64,000 nt of DNA from assembly GCA_951394405.1 (NCBI GenBank), contig OX596335.1:496001-560000 (forward strand). The letters run 5' to 3'. The position numbers and the translations under genes are program-made. Position 1 is the stretch's first letter, and every line of letters begins with the position of its first letter. Origin of the DNA: Coprinellus micaceus. Its lineage: Eukaryota > Basidiomycota > Agaricomycetes > Agaricales > Psathyrellaceae. Below the pieces are notes generated by a model. The model saw nothing but the letters and a program-made list of their open reading frames with translations. It did not search any database and was not told the DNA's origin. Shown piece after piece: positions 63,169-64,000 of this stretch.

Positions 63169-64000
63169 GCTCAGCGTTGGGAGACCAACGTGCTAGCCTT
63201 CAGGGCTCCATTTCCCTCTTCGGTTGTCGCTGCAGCCTGCTACTCCCTTCAATCTTCCTTTCATCTCATTTCATCTTCGGCTAATTCTTGTACACGTATC
63301 ATTATTCCTGTAAATGTCTGTGTCCATTCCAAACCGTTCTTTTCCTCTTTCATCATCATCACCATTTAGCGTATATACAACCGAATCTCTCCATCTCCTT
63401 CGATTTGTTTGGTTCACTTGCTTCCTTTCTTCTCTCCTTCGCCGCCCTTCTTTCTCCTCATCGCTTTGCTTCTCCGGGTATAAGGGACTAAACTCATTGA
63501 TGACACATTCCTCTTTTATGCTCCTCTATGGTCCCTCTTCTCTCGAACACTTCGGTCTCGGATCGATACTGGTGCAAAACAAAACAATTGTTCTTCAACC
63601 TTGCGATTACGATGACTGCGCGAATGCGAACCACGAACCAACGATCCGGAACACATCAATACCGCCAATCCAATCCAACCCTTGCCCGATCCCCTTCCTC
63701 CCCCGACCCTAAACAACTCCGACCGGCCTTTATCTGCATCCAATCATCCTTTTTGGTGGACCACGCGACCGACCCTCCGAATACGTGCGACGCCATCCCT
63801 CTCTTGTGCGCCGTGCACCCGGAATGGCCGGATCGTCCGTCGTACCTGCCAATGGGATGAATGAACGCCAATGAACGAATCGACTCGGTTCATCCCACTA
63901 CGACGTTTCTTGGCTTTTATGGAATAATGTGGTGGAAATTGACGTTGGACAACGCGATGACTGACACCGTCGTGCTATGCCATGCCACATATGCGCTTTG
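63169..64000. other. 3' UTR and intergenic, no gene seen
   Basis: CT-rich sequence after the Galpha stop, with no supported coding region to the window edge. A plus-strand ORF at 63314-63712 is low complexity and not called. Confidence 0.4.

Overview
The window looks like nuclear DNA from a mushroom-forming basidiomycete (Agaricomycetes). The genes are dense, cut by many introns of about 50 nt with GT..AG ends, and include families typical of that group: F-box/LRR-like proteins, single-pass membrane proteins with an N-terminal Cys-rich lumenal domain, a GH99/71-like glycosidase with a long Pro/Gly/Ser tail, and an expanded Galpha family. No tRNA, rRNA or CRISPR was recognised. All intron positions are read by eye and untested by transcripts.

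Left flank (1-7170): a secreted/membrane protein gene (698-2438, minus) and a bromodomain-bromodomain-BAH chromatin-remodelling subunit of RSC1/RSC2 type (3914-6728, minus).

Mobile-element territory (about 7.17-39.0 kb): an exact 30-bp inverted repeat occurs at 7171-7200 and 38971-39000. Inside lie the catalytic and C-terminal part of a pogo/CENP-B-like DDE transposase (7547-15923), an apparently intact Ty1/Copia retrotransposon inserted in that ORF (8733-14940, LTRs identical by eye, 5-bp target duplication), a giant single-ORF Helitron Rep/helicase with a C-terminal cysteine-peptidase-like domain (17770-25599), three F-box-like genes plus a broken fourth (16168-34975), three genes of unknown function (27883-33482), a nucleotidyltransferase-like gene (36357-37654) and the DNA-binding N-terminal part of a pogo-type transposase (37754-38260). 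Either one transposon was split by about 22 kb of later insertions, or two related copies flank the block.

Right flank (39.3-64 kb): a C2H2 zinc-finger regulator, the GH99/71-like fusion protein, a divergently transcribed uridine-kinase-like P-loop kinase, two tandem coiled-coil paralogues (one with a nonsense codon), an ADAL-type N6-methyl-AMP deaminase, a GH47 ER alpha-1,2-mannosidase, an F-box gene with an N-terminal coiled coil, and a G-protein alpha subunit whose conserved C-terminus appears to need a one-nucleotide exon.

The flanks carry ordinary housekeeping and signalling functions (chromatin, glycoprotein trimming, nucleotide metabolism, heterotrimeric G protein). The centre is a nested pile of mobile elements among lineage-specific F-box genes.
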